A DNA stretch of 64,000 nucleotides, taken from NCBI GenBank assembly GCA_013400155.1, contig VXBM01000425.1, positions 452,216 through 516,215 on the forward strand. Reading direction: 5' to 3'. This document shows positions 1-13,538 of the stretch, one piece after another. The stretch's first letter is position 1; the number at the start of each line of letters is the position of its first letter. The DNA is from Helopsaltes ochotensis. Lineage: Eukaryota; Chordata; Aves; Passeriformes; Locustellidae. The translations under genes were made by a program, and so were the position numbers. The notes under the pieces were generated by a model, which did not search any database, was not told where the DNA came from, and worked only from the letters and a program-made list of their open reading frames with translations.

Positions 1-1891
1 TGCTTCCTTTCAGAGCTCTGAGCTTTTATCAATCCACACGTGTGAATGCTTGTGGTCCTTCATAGCATGGGACACTAAGGTCCAGAAAAATAAAATCTGG
101 ATTTCTATCTTGAAGTTCCTTTCTGCAGACAGACAGATGAATCTCAAGGTGTCCCCTACAGAAAACAAGAGGTGTAATCACTGGTGAAATGCCTCTGTTG
201 TGAAATATGAGGATTATGCTGCCCTGACAATCAGGGTTTTCTGGTTCCTTCAGCCACCTCAGCACCCCGAGAGGTCAGCCAGGATAAGAAAATGAGCACA
301 GCAGAGATAAATAAAGCCAGAACACTTGTCTCCAAAGGTGCATGAAGTTTCAGGTCACACGGGAAATTACCTGGCTCCTGCAGCAGGAGCCCTGCCCATC
401 CGTGTAATAAACCCAGAGAACAGGGGCAGGAAGCAGAGGAAGGGACATGTCTGCAGGACTGCCAGCAGCAAGGGATTTCCAAAATGAAGATGGGGAACAT
501 CCCCTCTACGAACAACTTGGCAGGAGGCTGAAAACTGTCCCCCACAGCTGTATGCCCCAGAAATCCAGGTGGCAAGGTGCCTTAGAGCCTGAAGAAAAGT
601 CGCATAAAAAGATAGCCAAAATACTGCAAATAAAACGCTATGGGCAGAAGGGCGACCTGCTCTCCAGCTTTCATTAATACACCTGATCTTCAACGGCTTT
701 CATACATCAGATTGGTTGAAACTTTTATCTAGCAAATCAAAGATAGAAAAAAGTTAAAAATTACATTCCTGATGACTTAGAAGACTACGCTGACTCTTGA
801 GGAAACTTCATTTGGCAACAAAAAGCACTTGGCAACCTTGCACTTCTGCAGGTATGTTGCTCTTCTGGATTGCAGAGCCACCCCAGATAACAAAACCTGG
901 CTCAAAAATTAATTTTCTGCTTATTAAGCCTATGTCATCAATGATTCTGTCTCTCTCGCTCAACCAGCTTTTACTAAAATAGACTTTGTTTATAGTAAAT
1001 GTAGATATTACTCATGCTCCCAATTCTTCATGCATGTCTCCTGAAGACAGTTTTCCACCAAGTGCAGAAAGACAGAAAGAGCTGGCAATGAGCAGGAAAC
1101 AAAACTGGGTGAAGTCTGTGAAATATTTACAGCCAGGGACAAATGGTGTAAGAGGGAGTCGGGGTGTCACGGTAATCCTGCTCCACGAAGGCACCTTGCT
1201 GGAATGGCAGGAGGGTTATGGCCACCATAGTTTTGCAGAACTTGTTACTACTGGGATGGTTCTCAAGAGTTTTATGCCCTTCAAACATATATGAGAGAGC
1301 ACAGCTAGAGAAGGAGGGGTGCCCTGTTTGAATAGCTGGGTCTACATTTTCAGCAGCTGTAGCGATTTTTCAAGAGGCTTTTCTAGAGCCAAAACGAGTA
1401 TTTTTCAGCCCGTTGTTGGAACATGCTCTACTTTAACCCTTTGTAAAATCAGTTTCCTGAGAGATGCCTTCACATGCAAGCAAAGCCTCCTGAGATCTTC
1501 CTGTGCTGTCAAAACCAACCAAGACCAACACAAATGCACACAGATCCGCCCTCACTGCCTCAACACAACATTTGGGATTACATTGTAGGATGGGCTCATG
1601 GAAACGAGGGTGACCATCAACAGCCACTTTGAGGAGGTGTTAAGAATAGCAGTTGGCTACCCCACCTGCACACAACATCATGGTGATGGTGCTTCCTCTT
1701 GCAGAGTCCGGAGTTAAGCTGGTCACTGGCTTTGATCTGTCAACTGCAGGTTTGGGCAGACTATGCTTGTTTTATTTTTCTTATTACATCCAAGCAGTTC
1801 CATAAAGTGCACTGACATCCTCCTAGATGTCAGGATAATGACAGTGTCCCATTAACCAAGTCTTAACAGGGAATTTAGCAGGATATACGTA
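1..1891. other. Non-coding stretch, no gene recognised
   Basis: Open frames here are short (about 100 codons or less), overlap on both strands and match no family I know. No repeat family was recognised. The stretch at 430-680 is somewhat richer in GC than its surroundings, but I see no exon bounded by convincing splice signals. Confidence 0.5.
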
Positions 1892-2314
1892 AGATGGAGC
1901 AGCTCAGCCACAAGGAAAGGCTGGGAGAATTGGGATTGTTCAGCCTGGAGAACAGAAGCTTCAGGGTGACCTCACTGTGACTTTCCAGTGTCTGAAGGAG
2001 GCAAAAAGAAACATAGAGAGAGATTGTTTACAAGAGATGAAGTGCCAGGACAAGTGAAAATGGCTTCCCATTGCCAGAGGGCAGGGTTAGATGGGATATT
2101 GGGGAGGAATTGTTCCCTATGAGGGTGTTGAAGTCCTGGCACAGGGTGCCCAGAGAAGCTGTGGCTGCCCCTGGATCCCTGGAAGTGCCCAAGGCCAGGC
2201 TGGACAGGGCTTGGAGCAGCCTGGGACAGTGGAAGGTGTCCCTGCCCATGGCAGCGGGTGGAATGAGATGAGCTTAAAAGTTCCTTCAACCCAAACCACT
2301 CTATGATTGTATGA
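1892..2314 (+). mobile_element. CR1 LINE 3' fragment
   Basis: About 420 bp of the 3' part of an avian CR1 retrotransposon, read in sense on the plus strand. It begins in the region with GTTCAGCCTGGAGAA and runs through CCCTGGAAGTGCCCAAGGCC and GTGTCCCTGCCCATGGCAG. It ends with CTATGATTGTATGA, a mutated pair of the ATTCTATG octamers that close CR1 elements. Fragments beginning with AGAATCATAGAAT are minus-strand by this rule. The 5' end is truncated, as is usual for CR1 insertions. It cannot encode protein. Confidence 0.93.
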
Positions 2315-3465
2315 AGATACTTTTTCTCCTCTTGTTCTAACCTGGAATTTACAAAGGATGGAACAAGGGAAAACAATGAAAGGAAGTCCTTCTGAGTTTG
2401 TTGCTTACAATTAAGAGGAAAACCCGAACTAATTAAAGATGTGGTGCAAATGAAAAGATACTGTTAAGCCATATGTAAGCAGAGTGGAATGGTAGCGAGA
2501 AATTATGAATGAGGTAACGCTGAGATAACAGAAAACCAAGAGTGGTGCTACTCAGCACTACAAATACATTCACTTCAGGAAGGGTTTGCGTGTTCCAAAC
2601 CAGCAAGAATTCCCTATAATAAGCTCTCATTCTCCCAGCACTGTCCAAGGCTCTAATTTTGAGATTTTCAGTAATTGCAATTATGCAAATGACATTGCTG
2701 GAACATATTTTCAATGTCTGTATTTTGCTCCTCTTAGTGTCTGTTTTATTTGCATTAATTCTCAAATTTGCACCAGGCATAAGATTTAAGACCCGAGAGA
2801 ATGAAGAAACAGCTCTTGCTACATGGCAAATTTCAGCAAGCCTGGGTGAAAGGTGCATTTTAAAGGACGTAACAGTGGGAATATTATTAAGTATCACATA
2901 CGTACTATGACACACACAAGAAACATGAGAACTGCAGGAGAAGCCTTAACATCTGATGTGTGTATTTTGTACCATCTTCTCTTTGTTTTAGTTAGCAGTT
3001 ACTTTTGAACAGCAGAAAGAATGATTATTGTTTCACAGACTATAGTGGCCTGCTCATTTACTAAGTGAGTTTCCAATCCTCAGCTGTATAAGCATGGATT
3101 TTGCCAGGATTCTCCCAACACATTTATCTGAGAGTAATACTGAGAAGAGAAACCATATACATCAGAATGGAAGACAATCATAAACGGTTTAAAATTTTTA
3201 TAAGCCATTTAAATCAGTAATAGAGGCTGGGTTTTAAGTGTTTATCTCCTGTAAGTTGCCTTGGAAGAAGAGCAGATAAATAAATGTAACTCCTAAGTGC
3301 TGGCAATATGAGGCACCAATATATTCCAATGAGGATACAGAAATATAGCCCTAATGCTCAGGGTGGTGCAGATTAGAAGATATCCAAACCAGTACTGGGA
3401 GAAGAACCAGCCTAAAATTCAATTATAGACCTGGAAATACTCAAGTCCAACATTTAGGACCTTAA
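2315..3465. other. AT-rich non-coding stretch
   Basis: No gene recognised. A minus-strand open frame of 160 codons at 2433-2915 shows no domain, no Cys/His or other motif, and amino-acid content typical of random AT-rich DNA. I regard it as chance. Confidence 0.5.
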
Positions 3466-3522
3466 CAGTTGGATTCAATGACCTTAGAGGTCTTTTCCAA
3501 CCTTAACAATTCTGTGGTTCTA
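3466..3522 (+). mobile_element. Short CR1 3' end
   Basis: Only the last about 55 bp of a CR1 remain. The GTTGGATTCAATGACCTTAG, AGGTCTTTTCCAACCTTAAC and ATTCTGTGGTTCTAT order is the CR1 terminal sequence in sense orientation. The GTCTTTTCCAACC variant differs from the GTCCCTTCCAACC form of most copies here, so it is probably a different CR1 subfamily. Confidence 0.75.
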
Positions 3523-6500
3523 TCAATCTAAGATGACCAGTATTTCAGAGTCCCAAAATGACTGCATGCCTGTTATAGCCTTTAATATCCTCTCTGCTTT
3601 TCCATCCTCTCATCTCCTGCATCCTCTCTTCCCAAAACCACTCCTAGTGGGTGGGAGAGGACATGGAAAAGACTCAAAATGAGCTTTGCCCTTCTTTTCC
3701 AGAAGGCAGCAAAACTTTCCTCCAGGAAAGGGTCAGAGCCAGCCTGGGGTAGCTGTGCCCATCAGTCCCAGCAGTGCATGGCCATGAGCCCAGCCAGGGT
3801 TGGGATACAGAGTCTGCTCCCTTGGGAACGACCGGCCATGGAAAAGGAGATACCAGATGTGCAAGATCAGGCAAGCAGGGATGGATCCATCATTCACCCA
3901 CAACATTTCAATGTCTCCTTGATCAGAACATGAAATAGCGAAGTGAAACAAGATCAGTCTCCTCAGATCTTCACCTGGTATCAACCATCACAAAAGAAAG
4001 ATATTTCAAAATACCATCCAATTGCACCACCCCAGGGCATGTACCCAAACCACTCAACAAACTTCTGTCTAACCTGTTCTCCCAACTCTTATCCCACAGG
4101 TTTTCCCAACAGTCTGTCTTTCATTTTACCACTTCCCTGAAAGTTCAAACGTTTATCCTACTACCCAGTTTTAATCCTTGCCTGATGCCTTCCTGCCTCT
4201 CTCAGGAGTCATGGAGAAAAAACTATTATCGTGCCTTTTAAAGCAACCTTTCCTATATCAGATGACTTGTTTCCTCCTGCATTTTTAGGCTAAACAAATC
4301 AATTCCTTCCATCTTCCATTACAGCTTACGTTTGCTAAGTGCCCTATTCTTGTCACTCCCCTCTGGCTCTTCCCCATCTGCCCACATCTTTCCTACTGAG
4401 CACACTTCCAATTTCAGACACAGTATTTAAAGCCCTTCTGAAGTCAGGATGCATCACATGCATTGCCATATATATTTTTTTATCCCTGTTTTTAATTCAT
4501 TACCTCAAACAAGCAAGGTTGACCTGTAAACTATGCATTCATACTCAAAAAAACATAAAGCAAAAGAATGTTGAAGGAGAAATTACCTAAGCTCACCTTC
4601 TCTAAAAGCTACAAAACATTTGTGGTAGAGTGGTCAAGATCTCTCTCAAGACAAAAAAGATGGTGGGGATGGTCTGTCTTCCTGCCTCAATGCTTGAAAT
4701 ATTAAACAAAACAATTTGGTGGCAACAGAAATATCAGGAAGTAAACAATCCACATGTTTTATGACTCACAGTCCATCAGGTCTTCTTAAAATTAAACAAA
4801 ATCACATGCAACAAGCAGAACAGGTGTTCTTAAATCATTTCAATTTTGCTATCTAATCAAAACTGGCTTCCAAGTCTGTAAGTTGATTTCCAGCCATTTG
4901 CAGACATCAAGTTTTAACAAAGCTCTATTTTCTTTTCCAGTGAGGTGAGTGAAAAGATAAACACCCCTAAAGTTTAACAGGGCTGTCCCATCACAGGAAT
5001 GTTGAAAAATGATGGACCAGCATGTTCCAAACACGAAAGCTCTCTGCCTCAGTTAGAAGTGCACTCCAATGCATGGTCATAGGCATGGTAGTTAAAATGA
5101 GAACAGTTTTCTATTTAGTATGAAGAGTTTAGTATGGAGATATGGCCTCATTTTTCACTGCAATGTTGTACTATTAGCATTCAATTACTTCCCTACACTT
5201 AATTAACTCCTTGTTGAATCTTAATGCGATAATGAGAACTTTAATTCAAACCATATACCATGTCAATGCTATGATCCCAACAGCAAAAATAGATTTTATT
5301 TAAGCCACCCAAGCCCCATAATCCCTCTGCCTTTTTATAACACTGTGATTCATATAAAGGCACAGCAGGTGCATCAGGACAAGAATCGTCCCTGATTGCT
5401 ACGAAAAACATTAACAAATAAAATCTATTTTGAAACCAAAATCAGTTGGTTTAACAGTTCTCATTTGTTCATCTCTGCAAACTGAAGAGCAGCAGAGATG
5501 GTGACTGAGGCCCTCTGGAGATCCTGTACCTATGTTCAAGCACCTGGTTAGATCATTCATTCTGACAAAACTTTCACCTTTTGAACAACCCACAGCAGAG
5601 ACATGTGATACGAATCTCTCTCTTAGCCCCTCTCTGCCTCACACTCCATAAACTCTTAATACCAGACTAGAGACCTACCAAACCCAGAACATCAAGACCC
5701 ACAAGCAAGGAGCACACTTGACCTTCCAGCAGGCTCTTCAACTCTATAAGAAACACCAACAACAAACAGATCATGTAACTTTACAAAGAAACCTGGAAAC
5801 ATCCCGCTTGGCACTTAGCAGCCAAATCTAACAATCTCACAAAACCCTAAACTTCCCTACCTGAAGGATTGCAAAAGCAGTTTTGAAACAAACTGAGGCA
5901 CGAAGCGTGTGTGAGGAGGATCATGTGTTTCCCCCACCAGGGAAAAGCAGAACTGCTTTAATTCCCTGACTCCTCACGAAGAGCACAGCCTTCCACATCA
6001 CCAAGGCTTTGGGATGCAGTGGAGTATGTCCTTAGCAAAACATGTGCCCAAATTCACTGTCAACAGATTTCCCTGATGCAAGCTTCAACCTGGGCACACT
6101 TTGCTCCTGGATGTGCAAAGCACTTGAAGGACTGTGGCGTGTCACGGAGGTGCCTAAATCCCTTGTAGGTCAATGGTGCCCAGGCCCATTCTGTCTTCAT
6201 AATGTGCAGAAGACTTATCTTGCAGTTATGAAACATGATGATAACAGGAATGACTCCATGCTGGAAGGACTCTGTTTGGAACAGCTGGGTAACGCCTGCA
6301 GGGAAGGAAAGCTGAGGGGGAAGATGGGCGAACAACCCGCCCCAGGAACAGCATCCTGTGCTATCGGCAAAATTGCTGAAATAACCTTCAGCAGAGAAAG
6401 GAAGGGCAAACAGCAGATGGGCATCACAAGATGAGGGCACAGTTTATGATGTTTAAACTCCACTTAAACAACAGCGATCATCTGAGTGTAATGAGCAGAA

Positions 6501-7239
6501 GGAAATATGTTCCTTTCAGCCAAGGCTCCTGTACTCCTTTCTTCTAAGTGAAGTCACACATGGTCTAAACTTACAGCTATAAGTAAGCAGCTGGTAACAT
6601 TGCATTGTCCTAATTAAGTTCTAGGGCCATTAAATCCCTTCTGTTACCATGCTCAGGGCTTGCTGGTTTGCCTCAGCCATCGCAAGGCTTTGCCATGCGC
6701 TGCTCACCTGAGTTCCTGCCTCAAACCTGAGCTCCTGTGCCCATGGACTCTCTTCTCCAGCCCTCCTATGGACTTTCCTGCTGCTTGGCAGCATCAAGTG
6801 AGCAATCTGTGATCATGCAGCCCCAGACTGGGATGGTTCTCAGCCCTCTCCCTCGTCCCCTCACTTCTGAAAGGGCACATGGAGCAGCTCAGTCTGCAGC
6901 AGAGGTGCAGGGAATGCTCAGGATGTTGTCAAGGCTTATTTGGGAAGACAAATGCTTAGGTAGTCTGTTCAAAATCCTCAAATTCAGAGTTTAAGCACCA
7001 AATTCTTGGGGCTTAAAACTGCTTTCAATTCATTTTATTATTAGGCATGTTGGGCTCCAGGGGAACTGCACAGCCACCCCCATGGACACTCAGCACATCC
7101 TCTCCTGAACCGACCAGAAACTCTGGCCAGCTTTAATAACACAATATGTGTTCTCAGAATAGTTTTCAATATCTATTTATTTTCCTCTCAGCAGGTTCCT
7201 CTCTCATTAAGAGTGCAACTTCACAGTCAATTTCGAACC
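3523..7239. other. Non-coding stretch, no gene recognised
   Basis: Mostly AT-rich single-copy-looking DNA. The open frames present, such as 6042-6434 plus and 6060-6440 minus, cover the same bases on both strands and have no recognisable domain. I see no repeat family between the CR1 pieces at its two ends. Confidence 0.45.
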
Positions 7240-7361
7240 ATGGAGTGGTTTGAGTTGGAAGGGACCTTCAAGCTCATCCCATTTCAACCCCTGCCATGGG
7301 CAGGGACATCTTCCACTATCCCAGACTGCTCCAAGTCTGACCTTGGACACTTCCAGGGGTG
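7240..7361 (-). mobile_element. CR1 LINE 3' fragment
   Basis: Minus-strand CR1 end. It starts at the degenerate 3' terminus near GAGTGGTTTGAGTTGGAAGG and continues through CTGCCATGGGCAGGGACA and CTTCCACTATCCCAGACTGC to GACACTTCCAGGGG. The terminal octamers are lost to mutation. A small deletion shortens the usual segment after CCAAGTC. Confidence 0.88.
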
Positions 7362-9737
7362 GGTCAGCTGCAATTCACGGCCATTTGATTGAGGTCTGAC
7401 ACTAAACAAAGACAACTCCAGAGGAGAAACCACAGACGTATCAGGAGTAAGTCTTTCATTCCAAACATTCAATAAGCTGGACTTCCCAAACGAATTACGA
7501 AAGCAAATTTCGCAGCATAATTATCTTGCTGAAAGACAAAAGGATCTCTCAAAGTGTTGTTTAAAATTCTTTAACATCGAAGTATTGATTTAAACACTGT
7601 TGATTTACTATTTACCACAAAAAACCAGAGGACAGTGAGTAATTTTGAGACAAGAAAAATAATAAAATATCTAGTAATATGATTCAATTCTATATGCAGT
7701 ACTCTGCTTCTTGTTATATTTGGTCTCAGCTATCAGCCTACTGTAAAAGACAGCCAAGAATTCTTCAAGCCCTGCCAGAGCTACAAATACTGGCCAGAAA
7801 TATTTGTCATATCCTAGCTCAGTTTCCAAAAAGTAAGATGCTGGACTTTTACAGCCAGAAAAATATAAGGCGCAAAGCACAATAAAAAATGAACTTCCTT
7901 AATGTTGTTGGAATGCATCAGATCAAACAAATGCAAGTACTCTTAATCCTGTAGGACTGCAGCATGACAAATACACTTCATTTAGATACTCAGCCTCCGT
8001 GAGTCAAACCAGTCTGGAAGATTCAGCCTCACAACTGCTGGATGTTACTCAATTAGCGTGAGGCAATAATTTCCAGCCCTCAGCAACCAAGGCAGCCTCC
8101 TCCTCTGGAGAGCCAGACAGGTTTACCTTGGATTAAATGGATCGATTTTTCCACTGTGTGCACAGAACAGCACTGTCAGGCAATTTGAGTTTACTGGCCA
8201 CATTATTAATGGACTTTGCTGATCTCTTTCAAAGCACTCATAAAATACAAAACATGGTGTCTTATATAATGAGGTGTGATTGCAGCAGCAGCTTCTGCGA
8301 CACGTGTATCTCCAAGGAAAATGTGTTGACACAGACATGCCCTTAAGAAGCTTGGGCTTTTTCTTTCCTGACTGTAGGGTACAATATCTTCAGCCACAGG
8401 CAGTCCTATTCATTTCAGCCAGCCCACCTGTTGCAGTAAGCCCAGCTTCCAGGAGAAGGACACCAGCAGGAATGAGTATCTCTCAAGGAAACCTCTTTGC
8501 TATGTAATTCAGAACCCAGACATTCAGTAACCCTGTCAAGGTAAATCCCATGTACAAACCTAACAAATTAGGAAAACATTAGGAACCCTACTTCTTCATC
8601 TTGGATCAGGGAAAATTAGGAGCAAACCCAAATTCTGCATCTTGGCTCAGTCACAGCTCTACAGATGCCCAGCCTCCAGGCCAGGACAGCTCCTCTAAGG
8701 TCCTGTTTTCACCCACCCTACTGTAAAGCACCAGCAATGCTCAGCTGTCCAACTAGACTATTTACCTATTTAAGGTGAAAAAATGCCCTGAAAATTATCA
8801 ATGATTTGAATCAGTAAAGTTCTTCAGATGAGTTCACGTGTAAATATATTTTTGAAAGAAAAGTAAGCAAGATTTCTCTACTGTTTTAAAGAGAATGAGA
8901 AAACCCTCCTCTATTTTGACATAACATAATGATGACTACTTACACATCTGTGCTAATTGATCAGAGTGGCTGAATCTAAGTTTTGACTAATACCAAAGTG
9001 CAAAGCTGGCTGAGAAGAAGGTACTTTACAATGGAACATTGTTTAAATGGAGGAATACATCAAGTAGGATTTTGCTGGTATCTGTCCTGGAGCTGGATTT
9101 TCTCTACAGACTGGGATGATGAATAATAATAAACTGTAGACTACAACTGCTTTCCAAAGCTCCAGAGAGCACCAAGCCAGGAAAGATTTGGTTTTGCAGG
9201 ATTCAGTCATCTTGACAACTTGGAGAAATGTCCTGAAAAAGTCAGGAGTTCATTCAAACAAGGCCCAAGTCCTAGGTAGTACACAGGCAGAAATAACCAA
9301 CAGGATACAATAATATATTGATACAGCAATAATAAAATAACCAACATGGAAGCACTAGCTTATGCAGCAGCTCTGCTGGACAGGATCTACTCAGTATTCT
9401 GTTGTTGCAAGCAAGCCAGGCCGCATCCTGATACATCTAGAAGCTGAGATGGCTGCAGAATGCGTGTCTTGGCTACAGGAAGGTGTCAAAAAACAAGAAC
9501 GACAATGGCTCCACATGAAGTGGAGAAAATACTCCATGAACTAGAGCTCCTCAGCCTCCAAGGTGACAGCAGTGAGACAAAATGTTCTCCTGCTCTCCAT
9601 GCCTACAACCACCCCAAGGACCACGAGGACATGCAGATGGATGAGTAACACAGATGGCACCGTGTTTAACTAAGTCTGATGGCAGCTCTCCAGTACCTGC
9701 ACTGTATTCTTCACAATCCCAACATGCCTTCCCTTCT

Positions 9738-9796
9738 CTATCAATCCTATTCCTAGCTATCAATCCTATTTCATGGATTCTTGATCCTTTTCCTAG
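9738..9796. repeat. Short direct repeat, about 18-20 bp unit
   Basis: CTATCAATCCTATTCCTAG is followed at once by CTATCAATCCTATTTCATGG. A third, weaker copy then reads TTGATCCTTTTCCTAG. It is an imperfect local duplication with no evident function. Confidence 0.6.
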
Positions 9797-11851
9797 TCCA
9801 CTCCCACAACTTTGTTCCTGACAACTTCTTTATTCATGTAAGGCAATGAGCTTGAAGCAAGAGCAGAATAATTATTTGGTATCTCCCATCCCAGTGTTAA
9901 GTTCCTCTAAACTCAATTAATCACGAAGAACCACTGGCAGCTCCCTATTTGCCAGCAAGATACACCAAAGTAAAAAGTGATTTCAAATGCTGCTTTTGAA
10001 GACAAGCTATTAAATTCACATAGTGTATTACTTTAATCAAGAATAGTTAATTAAGCTGTTCCCCTGATATGAATTTTTATCATTCTGCACCAGCCATACA
10101 TAACTTTTCTAGGACTCAGACCGGGGCCATGATGCATATTTGCAATCTGTCTTTCCAAATTAATCTGTTACCACTTGTAAACTCGAAGTGGATCCAATAC
10201 ATTTTGTCTCAAAGGTAACTGGGCCAAGTTTGGGAACATTGGGGACTGGAGGGTGAGTGGCGCTGAAGCACCACTTCACAAAAGGGTTTCAATGATTTAC
10301 AACTCACCCACCATGACACAAAACACTTTGTTAATATTTTAGTCTGTTTGCTTTATTTCCTTAAGTGAAGTCGGCTTCATGCTCTATGCTGCCATCATAA
10401 AATCAATTCAGTAACTTATATGCTCATAGTAATCATCAGCATCCATAATGCAGGAGTCATAAGTGCAGGCCATAAAGCAAGGGAGATCTGGAGTGTCAGG
10501 TTATTAAAAACACTAACCTATGATAGGAATCTAAGTCTAAACTTATTACAAGCAAAAACCTCCAACCACTTTCTCTTCCCGGAGCTTAAGGACAGGCTAA
10601 TGCAATGTTTTTCCAGAAAAAGACTTTAAACACAGCAGCCAAGGAGCCAGACATGGATCTCTTCTCTTTTAAAGTACTCATAGAAGTGGGATAGCAAAAA
10701 GAAATGAAAATGACATCACTATTTGGCTTATATGCCTTAATCATAAGAAAATAGGTTTATGAAGTAAAAAAGTGAACAAAATGAAAACTTGGACAAGTTT
10801 TTCAAATATTAACTGGGAAAACTCTGTTATTATGCTGTGAGAATCAGCTGGAATTTACCCCCAGGAAAATAAGGAACACAGAGATGTGTCATCCCATCTA
10901 GCCTTTTGTGAATCTATGCCATCAAGTTAAGCCAAGTCTTCCATAATCCCATCCAACCACTTTTTTTTAGGTTTTCTAAAAGGCAGACTGATGAGGTTGA
11001 TGTGAACTGGCTCTTTTCACACTTCACCATTTTACATATTTTTTTAAGGCAATACAACCAAAGGAGGAGGTTTTACAAGGGACTACCGGATCGCCAGCTC
11101 AATCAAGAATCCACTGAGCTGGCCCTGGCAAGCCCCCTGTCTATGGAGACAAAAGGAGAAGCACATCAGGGCACTTAGGTCACTTATCTTTTAATGAAGA
11201 TGGAAAAAAACAACTGTATTTTGTTTATTTAAGTGAGAAATCAAGTAGAGCCAGAAGAACACTTACCAAAACTCAGCCAGGCCCACAAGGAATATGCAAG
11301 TCCACCCCATGAGCCCTTGAATCAGCTCTTGGCACTTGGGCCTTTTATGTGTTTTTCCCATTTAACATATTTGTTTAGATAAACTCACAAATATGGGTAT
11401 TTACATAGCATGACAGAATAGTGTATTTAGAGATTTAAGTCGAGTAACATTCTTTCAGGCTCATCATAAAACGAAAGCATGCCAAACTTTAACTAAAGAA
11501 ACGTGTTCTAACACCGAGAAACTTTTATAATTAATCCTTGCCTAAATCATCTCAGAGAGAGTTATGAGTCTAATTACCGTCCGTTGAGAAACTGCTCATG
11601 TTACTGAAATGGCCGAAACCAGGCCCTGGGTAACAGACAATCTCAATCCCTCCCATCCCATGACCAATTTACAGCTAAGCCCTGACTCACTGCATTAAGT
11701 CCGAAAATATTTCTCGGCATTAGCGACAGCTCATTGCGGGAGGAACAACGGACACGGGAGTGGGGGGGAAAATCCCCTCTAAACTCCACTGCTTTGCAGA
11801 AGGGATGAAGATAATACATTGCTAAAATAGTCTTTTTTTGATGTTGTTCTC

Positions 11852-11869
11852 TTTTTTTTTTTTTTTTTT
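11852..11869. repeat. Poly-T run
   Basis: Eighteen consecutive T bases followed by AAAG. There is no clear retroposed sequence on the complementary side. Confidence 0.9.
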
Positions 11870-12499
11870 AAAGATCACCAGGGCTATTCTTAGAGGAGTT
11901 ACATGGTGTGCAGGTTGCAGTGAGCGAAGGCTTGGCCGCTGGCCAGCCCTGGCTGGATTTGCTGCGAGGCTGAGCGATGCCTTAGCTCGGGAAGAGATTT
12001 CTGCTTGCTTTTCTAATGAAGAAAAGGAAAAGAGGATGCAGAGAACTCCATACACAACCAGCTAAGAACAAGCTGTACTCTGGAAAGATGTGCCACCGTC
12101 TCCTCACATCTGCTGTCACCCAAGCCCTGTTTCACTGCTGAATCTTTTCCCCAGGAAGGAAATGAATGTAAACACTTCAGAGGCAGCGTTCCCATACGGA
12201 TGTTACTCTTTGGAAAAGCTGGGCAGGACGCAGTGACTTAGAGAGCCTGGAGATCTCCAGCAGCAACAAATCCCACAAATATACAAGCTATTAAATTTGT
12301 GAATGCAGCCAAGCATGCACAAAAAACAAAAAGCACATTTTGACCTTGACTCACTCTTAAGACACTATGAAGCAACTTGAAGCTGGTAATTTCAGAGCCC
12401 CACCAGTCACCTGAAATGGCTGAGATTTCCTATGCCTAGCTCAGGTGATTGCTTGGCTAAGGGAACGTGCTCTCCAACTCTACAAAGAAGTTGCTGATG

Positions 12500-12639
12500 C
12501 CAGAGAAGTTGCTGACACCCCAACCCTGGAAGTGTTCAAGGCCAGGCTGGGCGGGGCTTGGAGCAACCTGGGCTAGTGGAAGGTGTCCCTGCCACTATCT
12601 TTAAGGTCCCTTCCCACCCAAACCTGTCTATGATTCCAT
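12500..12639 (+). mobile_element. CR1 LINE 3' fragment with internal deletion
   Basis: Sense CR1 end: CCTGGAAGTGTTCAAGGCC, then GGAAGGTGTCCCTGCC, then a jump directly to CTTTAAGGTCCCTTCCCACC. It ends at CTATGATTCCATT. The segment normally lying between CCCTGCC and the GGTCCCTTCC box is missing. A 12-bp direct repeat, AGAAGTTGCTGA, lies at 12486-12497 and 12503-12514 beside the 5' end. Confidence 0.9.
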
Positions 12640-12883
12640 TAAAAAGAAAGGGTAATCTGGCACAGCATTTCAGCAGAAGTGTCATACTATGAGCATCGGT
12701 CCAACCAAATCACCCTCTGTGTTCCACCACACCTGAAAACCAAATCTGTCCCTCCTCTCTCTCACAGCAGCTTTGTTTCTTTGAAAGGCTAAAGGAAAGG
12801 AGGAAACCAAGGGAAAAGAGCAGCCTGATGGCACTCCCTCCCAAACTGCCCCTCCACACCATGAAGCCCAACATCCAAATGTC
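12640..12883. other. Spacer between two tail-to-tail CR1 pieces
   Basis: About 240 bp separate the 3' end of the plus-strand CR1 from the 3' end of the minus-strand CR1. The spacer shows no gene or repeat of its own. The pair forms an inverted arrangement. Confidence 0.6.
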
Positions 12884-13183
12884 CACAGAATCACAGAGTT
12901 TGGGTTGGAAGGCACCTTAAAACCCATCTCATTCCACCCCCTGCCATGGGCAGGGACACCTTCCACTATCCCAGGTTGCTTCAAGCCCCGTCCAACCTGG
13001 CCTTGGACATTGCCAGGGATTCAGGGGCAGCCAAAGCTTCCCTGGGCAACCTGTGCCAGGGAAGAATTTCTTCCTAATATCCAATCCAACTCTGTCTTCT
13101 GGCAGTTTAAAGCCACACCCCCTCAGTTTTGTCACTCCAGATCCTTATCCCAGGTCCCTCTCTCTTGTAGACCCATAAGGGAA
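12884..13183 (-). mobile_element. CR1 LINE 3' fragment
   Basis: About 300 bp, minus strand. It opens with CACAGAATCACAGAGTTTGG, the terminal octamers and 3' box in reverse. It runs through the GCCATGGGCAGGGACACC block, CAGGGGCAGCC, a shortened CCTGTGCCAGGGAAGAATTT junction and CTTCTGGCAGTTTAAAGCC, and stops near TCTCTTGTAGACCC. The join between the CCTGTGCCAGG and GGAAGAATTTCTTCC segments lacks the usual intervening bases, so a small deletion is present. Confidence 0.93.
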
Positions 13184-13445
13184 AGATGACAGCAAAACAA
13201 CCCTGTGTCACAGAACTTTCCCCTCACCAGGTTGTGCCTTTTTATTAACTCACTCAGCTTTGGAAACTCCCTCCAGGCCACTCTCCTGGAAGTACAAGGA
13301 TTTTGGAATAAAAGTGCTCATTTGGATGAAATTTTGAGGAAGAACTGGTAACATAGGAGCCCATTCTTGCTGTGTTTGCAGGCAGAGCAGCTGCTTCTGA
13401 TTCCCAACACTTGCCTTCAGGTGCTGCTGCAATACAAACTACATT

Positions 13446-13470
13446 TAAATATATATATACACACACATAC
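13446..13470. repeat. (TA)n(CA)n microsatellite
   Basis: A short AT run passes into ACACACAC and ATAC. It is a simple compound dinucleotide repeat. Confidence 0.85.
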
Positions 13471-13538
13471 AATTACAATATGATTACCTTATTAAGAAGC
13501 AGTGGCTTTGTGTTCCCATGCAGAGGTTATCTGCTGTC

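Larger units (their letters stand above)
7362..12499. other. Non-coding stretch, no gene recognised
   Basis: More than 5 kb without a recognised gene or CR1. It contains a short direct repeat at 9738-9796 and a poly-T run at 11852-11869. An open frame pair at 11822-12065 is created by the poly-T run being read on both strands. Confidence 0.45.

Noticed and set aside
2433..2915. 160-codon minus-strand open frame as a gene
   Set aside because: No recognisable domain. It overlaps a plus-strand open frame of similar quality and looks random.
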